A stretch of DNA of 64,000 bases from Flavobacterium flevense (lineage in GTDB: Bacteria > Bacteroidota > Bacteroidia > Flavobacteriales > Flavobacteriaceae), in assembly GCF_900142775.1 (NCBI RefSeq), contig NZ_FRCC01000002.1, positions 620,001 to 684,000 on the forward strand, written 5' to 3'. Both the position numbers and the translations under genes were made by a program. Within the stretch, counting starts at the first letter, position 1; each line of letters starts with the position of its first letter. The notes below the pieces were generated by a model, which was not told the DNA's origin, did not search any database, and saw only the letters and a program-made list of their open reading frames with translations. Positions 8,752 to 18,146 of the stretch are shown here, one piece after another.

Positions 8752-10563
8752 TTATATAGGATATTCTCCTTTTTCATTAAATTTTCGTTCCAGTTCGGCC
8801 TGGAATTCTTCCATAACCGGTTTCATAGTGCTTTCCGGAATATCGGCAATTCTAATATACATCAGACCATCCACGGCGTTATTGAATAAAGGATCTACAT
8901 TAAAAGCTACCACTTTTGCATTTTGCTTAATGTATTTTTTTATCAATACCGGCAAACGTAATATACCCGGCTCCAGTTCATCAATGATTTTATCAAATTT
9001 ATTCAAATCAGCTTCAGTTTCATTGAATATAAAATCTTTGTCGGCATCCTTTAGTTTTACTTTGTAAGCTTTTTTAGGATGAATATATTGCGCAATATAA
9101 GGATCATAATAATTGGATTTCATGAATTCAATCATCAGCGATTTTGAAAAATCCGAAAACTGATTGCTGATACTCACCCCGCCTAAAAGGTATTTATGTT
9201 CCGGAAAACGCAATGTAGTATGGATAATTCCTTTCCAGAGAAGAAATAACGGCATTGGTTTTTGCTGGTATTCCTTGATGATAAAGGCACGTCCCATTTC
9301 AATGGATTGGTGCATCATTTCATGCAATTCAGGTTCAAATCGGAACAGTTCGTTGAGGTAAAAGCCTTCGATGCCACTTTTAGGATAAATTTCTGAACCC
9401 AATCCCATTCTGTAGGCACCGGCAATTCTTTTAGCCTCTTCATCCCATAAAAATAAGTGGTGGTAATATTGGTCAAATTTATCCAAATCAATAGATTCAT
9501 TTGTTCCTTCGCCCACTTCTCTGAAAGTAATTTCACGTAAGCGTCCTATTTCATGTAAAATACTTGGAATCTTGTTTGCCCCTGCAAAGAAAACTTCATA
9601 GTTTTTACTTTGTAGCAATCGGCAATCAGTATCTCTTAAAGCTTTTACTTCCGAAATGATTTTTTCCTCATTAGCCGGACCTGCAATTTCTTTAGGATTA
9701 CGGGAGATTTTTAAATTAGAAGGAGTTAGTAACTTGCTTTCTTTTTCAAAAGGATTAGCAAGCATATAGGTTTTTTTTCTTAAAAATTCTGAGTAGGATT
9801 CAATAGTGTCATATTCATTTTGCTCAGCCACCGAAATAGGTTTACCAATTCTCACTTTAATCACGCGGTTCTTTTGACTAAAAAGCTCCGAAGGCAATTT
9901 AGCAGTTCGCAATGTGCCGCTTATTTTAGACAGAATGTAAAAAAGACGACTGTTTTTAGCATGAAAATAAATAGGTACCACAGGAACCTGTGCTTTTCTG
10001 ATTACTTTTATGGCACCTTCTTCCCAGGGTTTATCCACCACAAGTTGTCCGTCTTTATAACTGGAAACTTCGCCGGCAGGGAACATTCCCAAGGGTTTTC
10101 CGTCACTTAAATGCCGAAGGGTTTCTTTAATTCCTAAAACACTTGATTTTGCATCCTTATGATTTTCAAAAGGATTGACGGGCATAATATATTGTTTTAA
10201 AGGATTTATTCGATGCAACAGAAAATTAGCAATGATTTTGAAATTAGGCTCTTTTTCCAGCATTAATTTCAACAGCAAGATACCGTCAATTCCTCCTAAC
10301 GGATGATTTGAAATAGTAATATAAGCACCATCTTTAGGTAATCGTTTAAAATCTTCTTCTGGAATTTCAAATTTAATTTGTAAATCGTCGACAACTCCGT
10401 TTAAAAAATCAATTTCTTTTAAATGTTTATTGCGATTGTATACTTTATTGAGTGTAGAAATTTTAAGCACTTTCATTAATAACCAACCGGAAAAAGTCCC
10501 TAAGACCCCGTATTTCTCAACATTAATTGCTTTAGCAACTTCTTTGGCGGTAACTAAACCCAT
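8752..10563 (-). CDS. olsF: Bifunctional acyltransferase, OlsF-type ornithine lipid synthase
   Basis: A 603-residue two-domain protein. The N-terminal half is a PlsC-like O-acyltransferase: NHPLGGIDG (86-94, His87 and Asp93) and FPAGE (161-165). The C-terminal half (about 310-470) is a GNAT-like N-acyltransferase of the hemolysin/OlsB group, with AGAYRMGLGSEIY and FYLNELFRF segments. This architecture matches OlsF of Flavobacterium johnsoniae and Serratia, which acylates ornithine at N and then O to make ornithine lipids. The His-Asp spacing (five residues between) differs from classical HX4D but is what I recall for this subgroup. The product is inferred from the fusion; other amino-acid lipids are possible. 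A -7 element lies at 10590-10597. Confidence 0.8.
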   Translation of the reverse strand: MGLVTAKEVAKAINVEKYGVLGTFSGWLLMKVLKISTLNKVYNRNKHLKEIDFLNGVVDDLQIKFEIPEEDFKRLPKDGAYITISNHPLGGIDGILLLKLMLEKEPNFKIIANFLLHRINPLKQYIMPVNPFENHKDAKSSVLGIKETLRHLSDGKPLGMFPAGEVSSYKDGQLVVDKPWEEGAIKVIRKAQVPVVPIYFHAKNSRLFYILSKISGTLRTAKLPSELFSQKNRVIKVRIGKPISVAEQNEYDTIESYSEFLRKKTYMLANPFEKESKLLTPSNLKISRNPKEIAGPANEEKIISEVKALRDTDCRLLQSKNYEVFFAGANKIPSILHEIGRLREITFREVGEGTNESIDLDKFDQYYHHLFLWDEEAKRIAGAYRMGLGSEIYPKSGIEGFYLNELFRFEPELHEMMHQSIEMGRAFIIKEYQQKPMPLFLLWKGIIHTTLRFPEHKYLLGGVSISNQFSDFSKSLMIEFMKSNYYDPYIAQYIHPKKAYKVKLKDADKDFIFNETEADLNKFDKIIDELEPGILRLPVLIKKYIKQNAKVVAFNVDPLFNNAVDGLMYIRIADIPESTMKPVMEEFQAELERKFNEKGEYPI

Positions 10564-10589
10564 TTACTTTTATTTTTTTGAGCGAAAAA

Positions 10590-10597
10590 CAAAGATA
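10590..10597 (-). promoter_or_regulatory. -7 promoter element for olsF
   Basis: Reads TATCTTTG on the minus strand, an exact TAnnTTTG match, about 27 nt upstream of the olsF start. Confidence 0.55.
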
Positions 10598-10673
10598 GAA
10601 AAAAACTCCATTATCCGGCTATGAGCTTCATTTGATTTTATTTTTTTTGTGCCATAAGCGCATTATTTTTTAG

Positions 10674-10681
10674 TATTTTTG
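10674..10681 (+). promoter_or_regulatory. -7 promoter element for the exonuclease III gene
   Basis: TATTTTTG, exact TAnnTTTG match, 22 nt before the ATG at 10704. A TTTG lies at 10646-10649, a little further upstream than the usual -33 spacing. Confidence 0.55.
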
Positions 10682-10703
10682 AAAACCTATAAAACAAATT
10701 TAA

Positions 10704-11468
10704 ATGAGAATTGTATCGTATAATGTGAATGGAATTCGGTCAGCAATTTCAAAAGGATTTATCAGTTGGTTAGAACAGTCAAAACCAGATGTGGTTTGTC
10801 TTCAGGAAATTAAGGCTACACCGGATCAACTTCCGTTACTGGATTTTGAATTAGCGGGTTATCCCTATCATTACTGGTTTCCGGCAACTAAAAAAGGCTA
10901 TAGTGGTGTTGCTATTTTGTCAAAAATAAAACCTAATAATGTGGTTTATGGCACGGGGATTGAGCACATGGACTTCGAAGGACGAACAGTTCGTGTAGAT
11001 TTTGATGATTTTTCGGTGATGAGTCTCTACCTGCCATCAGGAACTAATATTGAACGATTAAGCCATAAATTTATGTTTATGGATGATTTTCAAAATTATA
11101 TAACTAATTTAAAAAACGAGATTCCAAATCTTATTATTTGTGGGGATTATAATATTTGTCATGAAGCAATTGATATTCATGATCCCATCAGGAATGCTAA
11201 AGTTTCAGGTTTCCTTCCGGAAGAGCGTGCCTGGCTTGATGCTTTTATGAAAAACGGATTTGTTGACAGTTTCCGTCATTTAAACAAAGAACCGGGACAT
11301 TATTCCTGGTGGACGGTGCGTGTAAAAACCGCAAGAACGGATAATAAAGGCTGGAGAATTGATTATTGTTTAGTGAGCGAACCCTTAAAAGACAGAATCA
11401 AAAAAGCACTTATTTTGCCTGAAGCAAAACATTCAGACCATTGTCCTATTCTTGTAGATATTGAATAA
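10704..11468 (+). CDS. xth: Exodeoxyribonuclease III (class II AP endonuclease)
   Basis: DNA repair nuclease of 254 residues that nicks 5' to abasic sites and degrades duplex DNA 3' to 5'. Active-site residues of the EEP fold are present: N7 in SYNVNGIR, E35 in LQEIK, D148 and N150 in GDYNICH, and D245-H246 in SDHCPI. IDIHDP and the GWRIDYCL segment further identify the exoA/xth family. It has its own promoter element and is followed by a short degenerate CAAT-type repeat rather than a terminator. Confidence 0.95.
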   Translation: MRIVSYNVNGIRSAISKGFISWLEQSKPDVVCLQEIKATPDQLPLLDFELAGYPYHYWFPATKKGYSGVAILSKIKPNNVVYGTGIEHMDFEGRTVRVDFDDFSVMSLYLPSGTNIERLSHKFMFMDDFQNYITNLKNEIPNLIICGDYNICHEAIDIHDPIRNAKVSGFLPEERAWLDAFMKNGFVDSFRHLNKEPGHYSWWTVRVKTARTDNKGWRIDYCLVSEPLKDRIKKALILPEAKHSDHCPILVDIE

Positions 11469-11470
11469 AA

Positions 11471-11507
11471 TCAATGGTAATATCAATTACAATAGCAATG
11501 GCAATGT
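11471..11507. repeat. Degenerate CAATGG/CAATTA hexamer repeat
   Basis: Loose repeats of CAATGG, CAATTA and CAATAG between two genes. A similar CAATGT/CAATTA tract lies at 58051-58090 on the other side of the window. Confidence 0.5.
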
Positions 11508-11544
11508 GAAAAAATAATTTTCATTCCAATAAAATTAAACAAAA

Positions 11545-12486
11545 ATGATAAAAAAAATTTCCTTAGGCTTATTAGTTTTAGCTCTTTCAACTTCTTGTGT
11601 TTCTAAAAAAATATATGGTGATTTAGAGAATAAGTATACTGATTTAAAGAAAGAAAACAGAAGCTTGTCCGATGAAAACGAGAGCCTTTTAAAAGCTAAA
11701 AATAAATTAGAATCAGACAAAGACGCTTTAGAAAAGAGTCTGGATAAAATAAAATCAGAGCGTGATAAACTAACTGCAGATCAAAAAGCCCTGAATGAAA
11801 AAATGGACCGTTTACAGGATTCTTACAAAGCTTTAGAAAAAAACAGTAATGAAGCGTTACAGGATAACCTGAAAAAAAATCGTGATTTACTGGCTGAATT
11901 AGAAGCAAAGGAAAAAGCATTATCAATTGAACAGGAACGTTTGAATAAAAATGCAGAACGTTTGAAAGAACTGGAAGATAAGATTGCTGCTAAGGAAGCG
12001 ACTATGCGAAAACTGAAAGAAACCTTATCCAATGCTTTAAACGGATTTGAAGGTAAAGGACTGACAGTGGAGCAAAAAAACGGGAAAGTATATGTGTCCA
12101 TGGAGAACAAATTGCTTTTTAATTCAGGAAGCTGGTCAGTAGGTTCTGAAGGAAAAAAAGCAGTTGTTGAATTAGGAAAAGTATTAGGAGATAATCCGGA
12201 TATTGCCGTGCTTATTGAAGGACATACTGATAATGACCCTTATGGAGGTTCAGGTCCTATTGCTGATAACTGGGATTTATCCACTAAAAGAGCTACTGCA
12301 ATTGTTGCAATTTTAAGCGAAAACAGAGCTATTAATAAAAAGAATCTGACTGCTGCCGGAAGAGGAGAATTCTCTCCATTAGCCACAAATGATACAGCTG
12401 AAGGAAAAGCGAAAAATCGTAGAATCGAGATTATCCTAACGCCAAGATTAGACGAAATTGCCGAAATGTTAAACGAAATTGATTAA
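11545..12486 (+). CDS. OmpA-family outer-membrane lipoprotein with coiled coil
   Basis: A 313-residue lipoprotein. The signal peptide ends STS-C, giving lipidated Cys18. Residues about 25-170 are almost entirely charged heptads (KKENRSL, ESDKDALEKS, KNRDLLAELE), a long coiled coil. Residues about 180-305 form an OmpA C-terminal peptidoglycan-binding domain with LIEGHTDNDPYG, the LSTKRA helix and the AKNRRIEIIL end. The design is a tether: lipid anchor, rigid rod, cell-wall grip. It likely links outer membrane and peptidoglycan, similar in role to Pal. A 20-bp perfect hairpin terminates the gene. Confidence 0.88.
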   Translation: MIKKISLGLLVLALSTSCVSKKIYGDLENKYTDLKKENRSLSDENESLLKAKNKLESDKDALEKSLDKIKSERDKLTADQKALNEKMDRLQDSYKALEKNSNEALQDNLKKNRDLLAELEAKEKALSIEQERLNKNAERLKELEDKIAAKEATMRKLKETLSNALNGFEGKGLTVEQKNGKVYVSMENKLLFNSGSWSVGSEGKKAVVELGKVLGDNPDIAVLIEGHTDNDPYGGSGPIADNWDLSTKRATAIVAILSENRAINKKNLTAAGRGEFSPLATNDTAEGKAKNRRIEIILTPRLDEIAEMLNEID

Positions 12487-12502
12487 ATTTTTTTCATAAT
12501 CG

Positions 12503-12552
12503 AAAGTCGTAAAGTTATAAAGTAAGCAGCTTTATAACTTTACGACTTTTGG
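12503..12552 (+). terminator. Long hairpin terminator after the OmpA-type lipoprotein
   Basis: Perfect 20-bp arms at 12503-12522 and 12530-12549 with a 7-nt loop (TAAGCAG). The stem is unusually long for a terminator in this window. Confidence 0.8.
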
Positions 12553-12568
12553 TTTATAATTTTAGACT

Positions 12569-13606
12569 ATGAAATACACTGTTTTGCCTGATACGGATAT
12601 AAAAGTGAGTAAAATATGCCTGGGAACCATGACTTTTGGACAACAAAATACCGAAGCTGATGGTCATGCTCAAATGGATTATGCTGTTGCAAATGGGATC
12701 AATTTTTTTGATACTGCCGAAATGTATTCCGTTCCTGCACGTGAAGAAACCTATGGAAGTACTGAAAAAATCCTTGGAACCTGGTTAAAAAAATCGGGAA
12801 AGAGAGACGAAATTGTTTTAGCTTCAAAAATTGCCGGACCCAATCCTAATTTTGGCTACATGCGTGAAAAAAATGATTTTTCGCCTAAGAGTTTAAAATA
12901 TGCATTAGACAAGAGTTTGCAACGTTTACAAACCGATTATATTGATTTGTACCAATTGCACTGGCCGGAACGGAAAACCAATTTTTTTGGAAAAAGAGGT
13001 TTTGTTGTAGAAAATGATGCCTGGGAAGATAATATCCAGTTGGTTTTAGAAACTATGGATGGTTTTGTGAAAGAAGGCAAAATCAAACACATCGGACTTT
13101 CGAATGAAACACCTTGGGGGATAATGCGTTTTCTGGAAGAAAGCAAATATCATAATTTACCAAAAATTAAAACGGTTCAAAACCCATATTCTTTATTAAA
13201 TCGCCAGTTTGAAGTAGGTTCAGCCGAAATTTGTATCAGAGAAAACATAGGATTATTTGCTTATTCGCCAATGGCTTTTGGGGTGCTTTCAGGTAAATTT
13301 TTAACCGGTGAAAGTCATCCAAATGCCCGAATTAAACTATTCCCGCAATTTTCAAGATACAATAGCCCACAAAGTACCGAGGCCACCAGACAATATGTTA
13401 CCATTGCTGAAAAGCATGGTTTGTCAGCAGCTCAAATGGCTTTGGCTTTTGTAAACCAACAAGCTTTTGTGACCAGTAATATTATTGGAGCCACTACTTT
13501 GGAACAATTAAAAGAAAACATTGCTTCTATTGATGTGGTTCTTTCTGAGGAAATTATCAACGAAATAAATGCAGTACATGCTGCCATTCCTGATCCTGCA
13601 CCTTAG
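12569..13606 (+). CDS. Aldo/keto reductase, Tas-like
   Basis: NADP(H)-dependent oxidoreductase of 345 residues with a TIM-barrel aldo/keto reductase fold. The catalytic tetrad is visible: D48 and Y53 (FFDTAEMY), K87 (LASKIAGP) and H131 (YQLHWPER). The insert TNFFGKRGF after the histidine and the length are typical of the Tas subgroup (Escherichia coli Tas, related to potassium channel beta subunits). The natural substrate is unknown. It begins 19 bases after the preceding terminator and ends in a repeat-filled gap. Confidence 0.9.
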   Translation: MKYTVLPDTDIKVSKICLGTMTFGQQNTEADGHAQMDYAVANGINFFDTAEMYSVPAREETYGSTEKILGTWLKKSGKRDEIVLASKIAGPNPNFGYMREKNDFSPKSLKYALDKSLQRLQTDYIDLYQLHWPERKTNFFGKRGFVVENDAWEDNIQLVLETMDGFVKEGKIKHIGLSNETPWGIMRFLEESKYHNLPKIKTVQNPYSLLNRQFEVGSAEICIRENIGLFAYSPMAFGVLSGKFLTGESHPNARIKLFPQFSRYNSPQSTEATRQYVTIAEKHGLSAAQMALAFVNQQAFVTSNIIGATTLEQLKENIASIDVVLSEEIINEINAVHAAIPDPAP

Positions 13607-13914
13607 TCTTAATTAACCACGAAGTTCACAAAGGGCACAAGGTTATAATAAACCATTAAGGTATTAAGTTTAGTTAAGAGTTCTTCTGTTTTGTATTATT
13701 TATGTACAACTTTGCGAACTTAGCGGTTGAGTATCAGATGCTAAACCTCCTTAATTCCTTAATGGTTTGAAAAAGTAAACCGCAAATTCACATTGAAAAT
13801 CTGTGAATCTGCGGTTTATTTTTTTTAAAGAATACTAATAATGACTCTTAGAATTTTACTTCAAAAAATCTTAGCGATCTTTAGTGCCTTCTCTGTGAAC
13901 TTTGTGTTTAACTA
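13607..13914. repeat. Intergenic cluster of dispersed repeats
   Basis: Gene-free interval filled by short repeats. Three copies of a CACAAAGTTC / GAACTTTGTG type unit lie at 13615-13634, 13709-13728 (inverted) and 13893-13912 (inverted). A separate inverted pair, 13650-13668 and 13750-13768, matches at 18 of 19 positions (AAACCATTAAGGnATTAAG). A hairpin of 16-bp arms with one mismatch lies at 13777-13817, followed by a T run. Similar CTTTGTGAACTTTG units recur at 34489-34527 and 36650-36672. Confidence 0.75.
13777..13826 (+). terminator. Hairpin with T run inside the repeat cluster
   Basis: Arms AAACCGCAAATTCACA (13777-13792) and TGTGAATCTGCGGTTT (13802-13817) pair with one mismatch and are followed by ATTTTTTTT. 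It could terminate the aldo/keto reductase transcript, or be another repeat. Confidence 0.5.
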
Positions 13915-15879
13915 TTAAAACTCAAACTCATCACTCACTTTCAAGGAATCAATTGCTGTTGTATCTTTTATTTTTATGCGAAGTAAGGATTTAGCCGGAC
14001 CGGTTAAAATAGTGGGTTCCTTTTTAAAAATGGTATCATCGGCGGTAAGCAATCCTCTTCGGATCATTAAATTGGTCAAAAAAGAAACTTGCTGTACTGC
14101 TGATTCTCTAAAATTTCCTTCGTCATTAAATTGGTACATAAACTTTTTCGGACTCGGAATAATCCGGGCCAGGAAAAGACATTCGTTGAACGTCAAATCG
14201 GCGGGGGTTTTCTGGAAATAAAACTGACTCGCTTCGCCAATTCCGTACACGTTTGGCCCCCATTCGATAATATTAAAATAAACTTCCAGCATGCGTTCTT
14301 TGCTCACAATTCGATTGTTTTCTAAGATGTAAACCAATAGAATTTCTTCCAGTTTTCGGGATAAAGTTTTTTCTCTTGTTAAAAAAACATTTTTGATTAA
14401 CTGCATGCTGATGGTACTGGCACCCCGGGAAAATTTCTTTGTTTTGATGTTTTTTATAATCGACTGCTTGAAAGCTTCATTGATAAAACCGCGATGGGAA
14501 AAGAACGAAGGATCTTCGGTAGTTAAAACACATTTTTGTAAATAAGGCGAGATTTGGTCCAAAGGTGTAAAATTAGGATTAGCCATTCCTACAAGAACCG
14601 GACGTTGCAATACATTATTGATGATAGCGCGATATATGAATTCGCCATTTAATTTATTCAGATTAGCTTCGCCGTATTTGGTAATTTTTAAATTTTCTTT
14701 CTTCAGATTACTGTCAAAAACTAAATCATTGGGTTTGTTTTTATTGTATTCAAAATTTAGATGATAATCGAAAGTGCCTTCGGCTTCCATGCCTTCAAAA
14801 TGCGTAAACAAACCCTCCGGAAGCGAACTGATGAAATCCTGCGCTTTCATTTTAGGAATATCCACTTTGAGTTTATAAATCGTGTCTTCCTCGGTTTCGT
14901 AAGCTAGATAAGGATGGAATTTCACTTTGTTAAACTGCACAGTTGAACTGCTGTCAACAGAAATAAAATCAGAACCTAAAAGCAGGCGGTAATCAAAACG
15001 CGCATTTTTAATCAACACATCTTTTCGGGCAATTTTAGCATGATTAATTTTTAAATTAGCAATCGAAGTAAAGCCGTCAATATGAAGTTCGCCGCCACTT
15101 TTATCAATATTTTCGATGTTTAATCGAATAGAATCAAAACTGGAAATGAGATTGTAGCGTTCATCAAAATAAGGAACCTTTATGGCTCCGGTATCCATGT
15201 TGAAGAATCGGAGATCGGCTTTTTGATTTCTGGGATCAGCAAAACCTTTTATTTGCCAGCGTTGGGCAAAAGTATTTGTTTTTACATGAATTGAAGTTTC
15301 CAGTTCTTTGTTTAATAATACTAATTTTTTGATGTCGATGGTTGCTTTTTTTCCATTATCGTCCAGTTTAAATTTCAGATTTTCGACTTCCATATCGGTT
15401 GGAATTAAATTCAGCACTTTCGAAATAATCCGGTAAGCAAAAGAGGCATAATCTTTCTTGTTTGTACTGTTTTCTTCGCTTTTATTTCTTTTTAAGAAAG
15501 CAGCAAAATTTTTGATATTCCCTTTTTTAGTAAGTTGGATATAACCATTTTTAATTTCTAAAGTTCCTAATTGTACATCGCCCAGCAGCAAACGCCAAAT
15601 GTTGACAGAAGTTCTCATTTTTTGGATTCGGAACAAAGTGTCGGCATTTTTTGGAACTAAAGTAATATCAGTGAGATTAACACCTGAAAGTCCTTCAAAA
15701 CCTGCTTTTTTGACTACAAACTCACTGTTGTAATCGGTTTTTATTTTTTTTGCTGTTTTTGCAATAGCTTGTTGGAGAAGGGTTTCTCTAAAACAAAAAA
15801 CACTAATTATTGCAATTAAAATAACAGCAATAAGTATTTTCAGAATTAAAAATATTTTTTGTTTTTGGGTTTTCATCAA
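13915..15879 (-). CDS. Peptidoglycan glycosyltransferase (GT51) with N-terminal AsmA-like region
   Basis: A 654-residue membrane-anchored protein. One transmembrane helix (about 8-28) is followed by a long beta-rich region (about 30-420) resembling AsmA/DUF748 lipid-transfer-type repeats. A GT51 transglycosylase domain follows (about 430-610): TTEDPSFFSHRG with catalytic Glu at about residue 455, then KFSRGASTISMQL and the EIL/YFNIIEWGPNVYGIGEA motifs. There is no transpeptidase domain, so it polymerises lipid II glycan chains without cross-linking, like MtgA. The AsmA-like extension is not part of classical MtgA; its role is open (scaffold or envelope lipid contact). It is a single gene with no clear partner. 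Confidence 0.82.
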   Translation of the reverse strand: MMKTQKQKIFLILKILIAVILIAIISVFCFRETLLQQAIAKTAKKIKTDYNSEFVVKKAGFEGLSGVNLTDITLVPKNADTLFRIQKMRTSVNIWRLLLGDVQLGTLEIKNGYIQLTKKGNIKNFAAFLKRNKSEENSTNKKDYASFAYRIISKVLNLIPTDMEVENLKFKLDDNGKKATIDIKKLVLLNKELETSIHVKTNTFAQRWQIKGFADPRNQKADLRFFNMDTGAIKVPYFDERYNLISSFDSIRLNIENIDKSGGELHIDGFTSIANLKINHAKIARKDVLIKNARFDYRLLLGSDFISVDSSSTVQFNKVKFHPYLAYETEEDTIYKLKVDIPKMKAQDFISSLPEGLFTHFEGMEAEGTFDYHLNFEYNKNKPNDLVFDSNLKKENLKITKYGEANLNKLNGEFIYRAIINNVLQRPVLVGMANPNFTPLDQISPYLQKCVLTTEDPSFFSHRGFINEAFKQSIIKNIKTKKFSRGASTISMQLIKNVFLTREKTLSRKLEEILLVYILENNRIVSKERMLEVYFNIIEWGPNVYGIGEASQFYFQKTPADLTFNECLFLARIIPSPKKFMYQFNDEGNFRESAVQQVSFLTNLMIRRGLLTADDTIFKKEPTILTGPAKSLLRIKIKDTTAIDSLKVSDEFEF

Positions 15880-16157
15880 TGGAAGCGCATTTTGGGAATG
15901 GGCTAAAATAATAACTTTTTTTATTCCATTGATATTCTTTATCTAAAGTTTAATATTAGTCTAAGAGATAAAGAAGTCCGATGCCTTTAAAAGATCAAGT
16001 GCTTTTTTGTAAGAAGTTTTTTTGTTACGTTTTAAAAATGTGTTCAGATTAGTATAAATTGCAATTCATTATGCTTAATTGCAGTTCGTCGGAAAAATGT
16101 TTTTTCAAATGGCTTGGTTTAGTTCATTTGCTAAATAATTAAACCAACTCACAAATT

Positions 16158-18146
16158 ATGAAAAAACTTATCGCATTAATCCTTATTCTGGTCATCACCA
16201 GTTTTGTTGTTGTTTCTAAAAATGATACGTTTTTAAATATGGAATTATCCTTTAATAAAAATGGAAATCCAAATGATATAGTATATGTGAAACCTCCAGA
16301 TTTTAAGTCTGAAAAATACAAATGGGAGTATATTAAAGAACGATTGTTTGATGGAGAGACAGAAAACGTCTATAAGATAAAAGAGCCAATTCTAATTTCG
16401 CTGGAGAATGCAACTCAACAGGATAGTATTATCATTAAGGAAATAATACAGGAATTACAAATTATTATTCCAAATAAAACTATCGATTTTTTCACAAGCT
16501 TTGTTGGGAAACCAATTGAATCTGTTCTAAAAAACAATTTTAATACCTTGTTTAAAGGAATTCCAGTTTACAGTTTGATGGGGTCTACAATAGCAATGGA
16601 GTTTGATCAAGAATTAAATCATAGCGTTACAATAGAAGCTCAAGGACTTAATGCCGTTAAAGTACCCAATGATATAGGAAATATTTCTAGTTCTCATTTT
16701 TTTCGAGATCAAGTTTTAAATGACAGAAATAGTCCATATTACATTTTTATTGATATCAATAAAGTACTTTCGCTTGAGGAGAGGAAATTATATATTAAAT
16801 ATGAGTTTTTAAGATCACTTTGTTTTGTTAGAGATGAAAAAGTATTAAATGAAGAGTCGTCAGTAAACAATATTTTTAATTCAATAAAACATAAACCTGA
16901 AAATTCAAAATTTACAGATGCTGACAAATTTTTACTGCAAAAATTATACTCGGATGATTTTATAGAACAATTCAAAGATTATATGTATGCCAATTATCCA
17001 TGGCGTTATGCCAGTAGTTTTGTCAATAAAAAAGAACACGAATTTAAAGTTTGGAGCATTATTATTGGTGTAGGTGTTTTGGTATTTGTTTTAATGTTCA
17101 GTTTTTTTCAAAATAGAAAATTCAAGTATTCTTATCTCAATTATTGGTTTCCCGTTTTCTTGATACTACTGCACTTTATACATCTTGTCAATATTCATGA
17201 GTTTTTAACAAAGTTTAATTCGGTTATTGGTTGGAACAGCCACATTTTTTTTCAAATAGCACTAGCTTTTGTGTTTTCAATCATAATTTCCTTTAATTTA
17301 TGGGGAATAGAGAAAATCAGCATTAAAGAAAATCAGATTTTCAGCTATCAATTGTTGTTGAAAGTAATTTTTACATTTGTTTCTTTTATATCACCACTTA
17401 CTTTAATTTTTTTAGAATCAGATAGAAAAGGATTTCTTGAATTTATTTTACCCTATATTTTATTTTCAGCAGGATTAGCAATTGGTAGAGGACTATTGTT
17501 ATATTTAAACCATTTCTCAGCATCTTTGGTCAAAGAAAAAGACGTAGAATTGAGTCGATTGAAAGAAGCCAAAGCTGAAGCCGAAGTCAAAGTCTTGCAG
17601 TCGCAAATTAATCCGCATTTTTTGTATAATGCTTTAAATTCTATCGCCAGTTTAGCGCATACGGATGCTGATAAAACCGAAAAAATGGCTTTGTCCTTGT
17701 CGGATTTGTTTCGACACAGTATTAATCGAAAAGGAGCAAAAGTAAATACTTTGGGCGATGAATTGAGTTTGGTTCGAAACTATTTAGAGATTGAACAAAT
17801 CCGTTTTGGTGACCGTTTGAGTTTTAATATTGATATCGAACCTGATTTATTGACGGTGGAGATTCCAATGTTTATTTTACAGCCTTTAGTAGAAAATGCC
17901 ATAAAACACGGTATTTCGAAAATAGAAGGACAAGGCCAAATTATCTTGAAAGTAAGTAAGAAAGACAATGGTATTTTGATTTCAGTTCAGGATAATGGCC
18001 CCGATTTTCCCGAAGGATTAGTGAGTGGTCATGGTTTACAAACCGTGTATGATTTGTTGCGATTCAGTTACGGTGACAAAGCAGAAATGAGTTGGCACAA
18101 TCAGCCGCAAAAAGAAATTACAATTCAGATATACAATATGATTTAA
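16158..18146 (+). CDS. LytS-family sensor histidine kinase with unusual N-terminal domain
   Basis: A 662-residue kinase. A signal/anchor segment (1-20) is followed by an extracytoplasmic region (about 25-290) that I cannot assign. Five or so transmembrane segments follow (about 297-458), a short coiled coil (RLKEAKAEAEVKVLQ), then the His_kinase domain with QINPHFLYNALNSI (phospho-acceptor His487) and an HATPase with QPLVENAIKHG and DNGPDF. LytS-type kinases signal to LytTR regulators, and such a regulator starts at the last base of this gene's stop codon (TAATG), so the pair is translationally coupled. The sensed signal is unknown. Confidence 0.88.
   Translation: MKKLIALILILVITSFVVVSKNDTFLNMELSFNKNGNPNDIVYVKPPDFKSEKYKWEYIKERLFDGETENVYKIKEPILISLENATQQDSIIIKEIIQELQIIIPNKTIDFFTSFVGKPIESVLKNNFNTLFKGIPVYSLMGSTIAMEFDQELNHSVTIEAQGLNAVKVPNDIGNISSSHFFRDQVLNDRNSPYYIFIDINKVLSLEERKLYIKYEFLRSLCFVRDEKVLNEESSVNNIFNSIKHKPENSKFTDADKFLLQKLYSDDFIEQFKDYMYANYPWRYASSFVNKKEHEFKVWSIIIGVGVLVFVLMFSFFQNRKFKYSYLNYWFPVFLILLHFIHLVNIHEFLTKFNSVIGWNSHIFFQIALAFVFSIIISFNLWGIEKISIKENQIFSYQLLLKVIFTFVSFISPLTLIFLESDRKGFLEFILPYILFSAGLAIGRGLLLYLNHFSASLVKEKDVELSRLKEAKAEAEVKVLQSQINPHFLYNALNSIASLAHTDADKTEKMALSLSDLFRHSINRKGAKVNTLGDELSLVRNYLEIEQIRFGDRLSFNIDIEPDLLTVEIPMFILQPLVENAIKHGISKIEGQGQIILKVSKKDNGILISVQDNGPDFPEGLVSGHGLQTVYDLLRFSYGDKAEMSWHNQPQKEITIQIYNMI

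Noticed and set aside
18092..18145. Longer start for the LytTR regulator
   Set aside because: It would overlap the kinase by 55 bases, while the ATG overlapping the kinase stop gives the normal receiver N-terminus.
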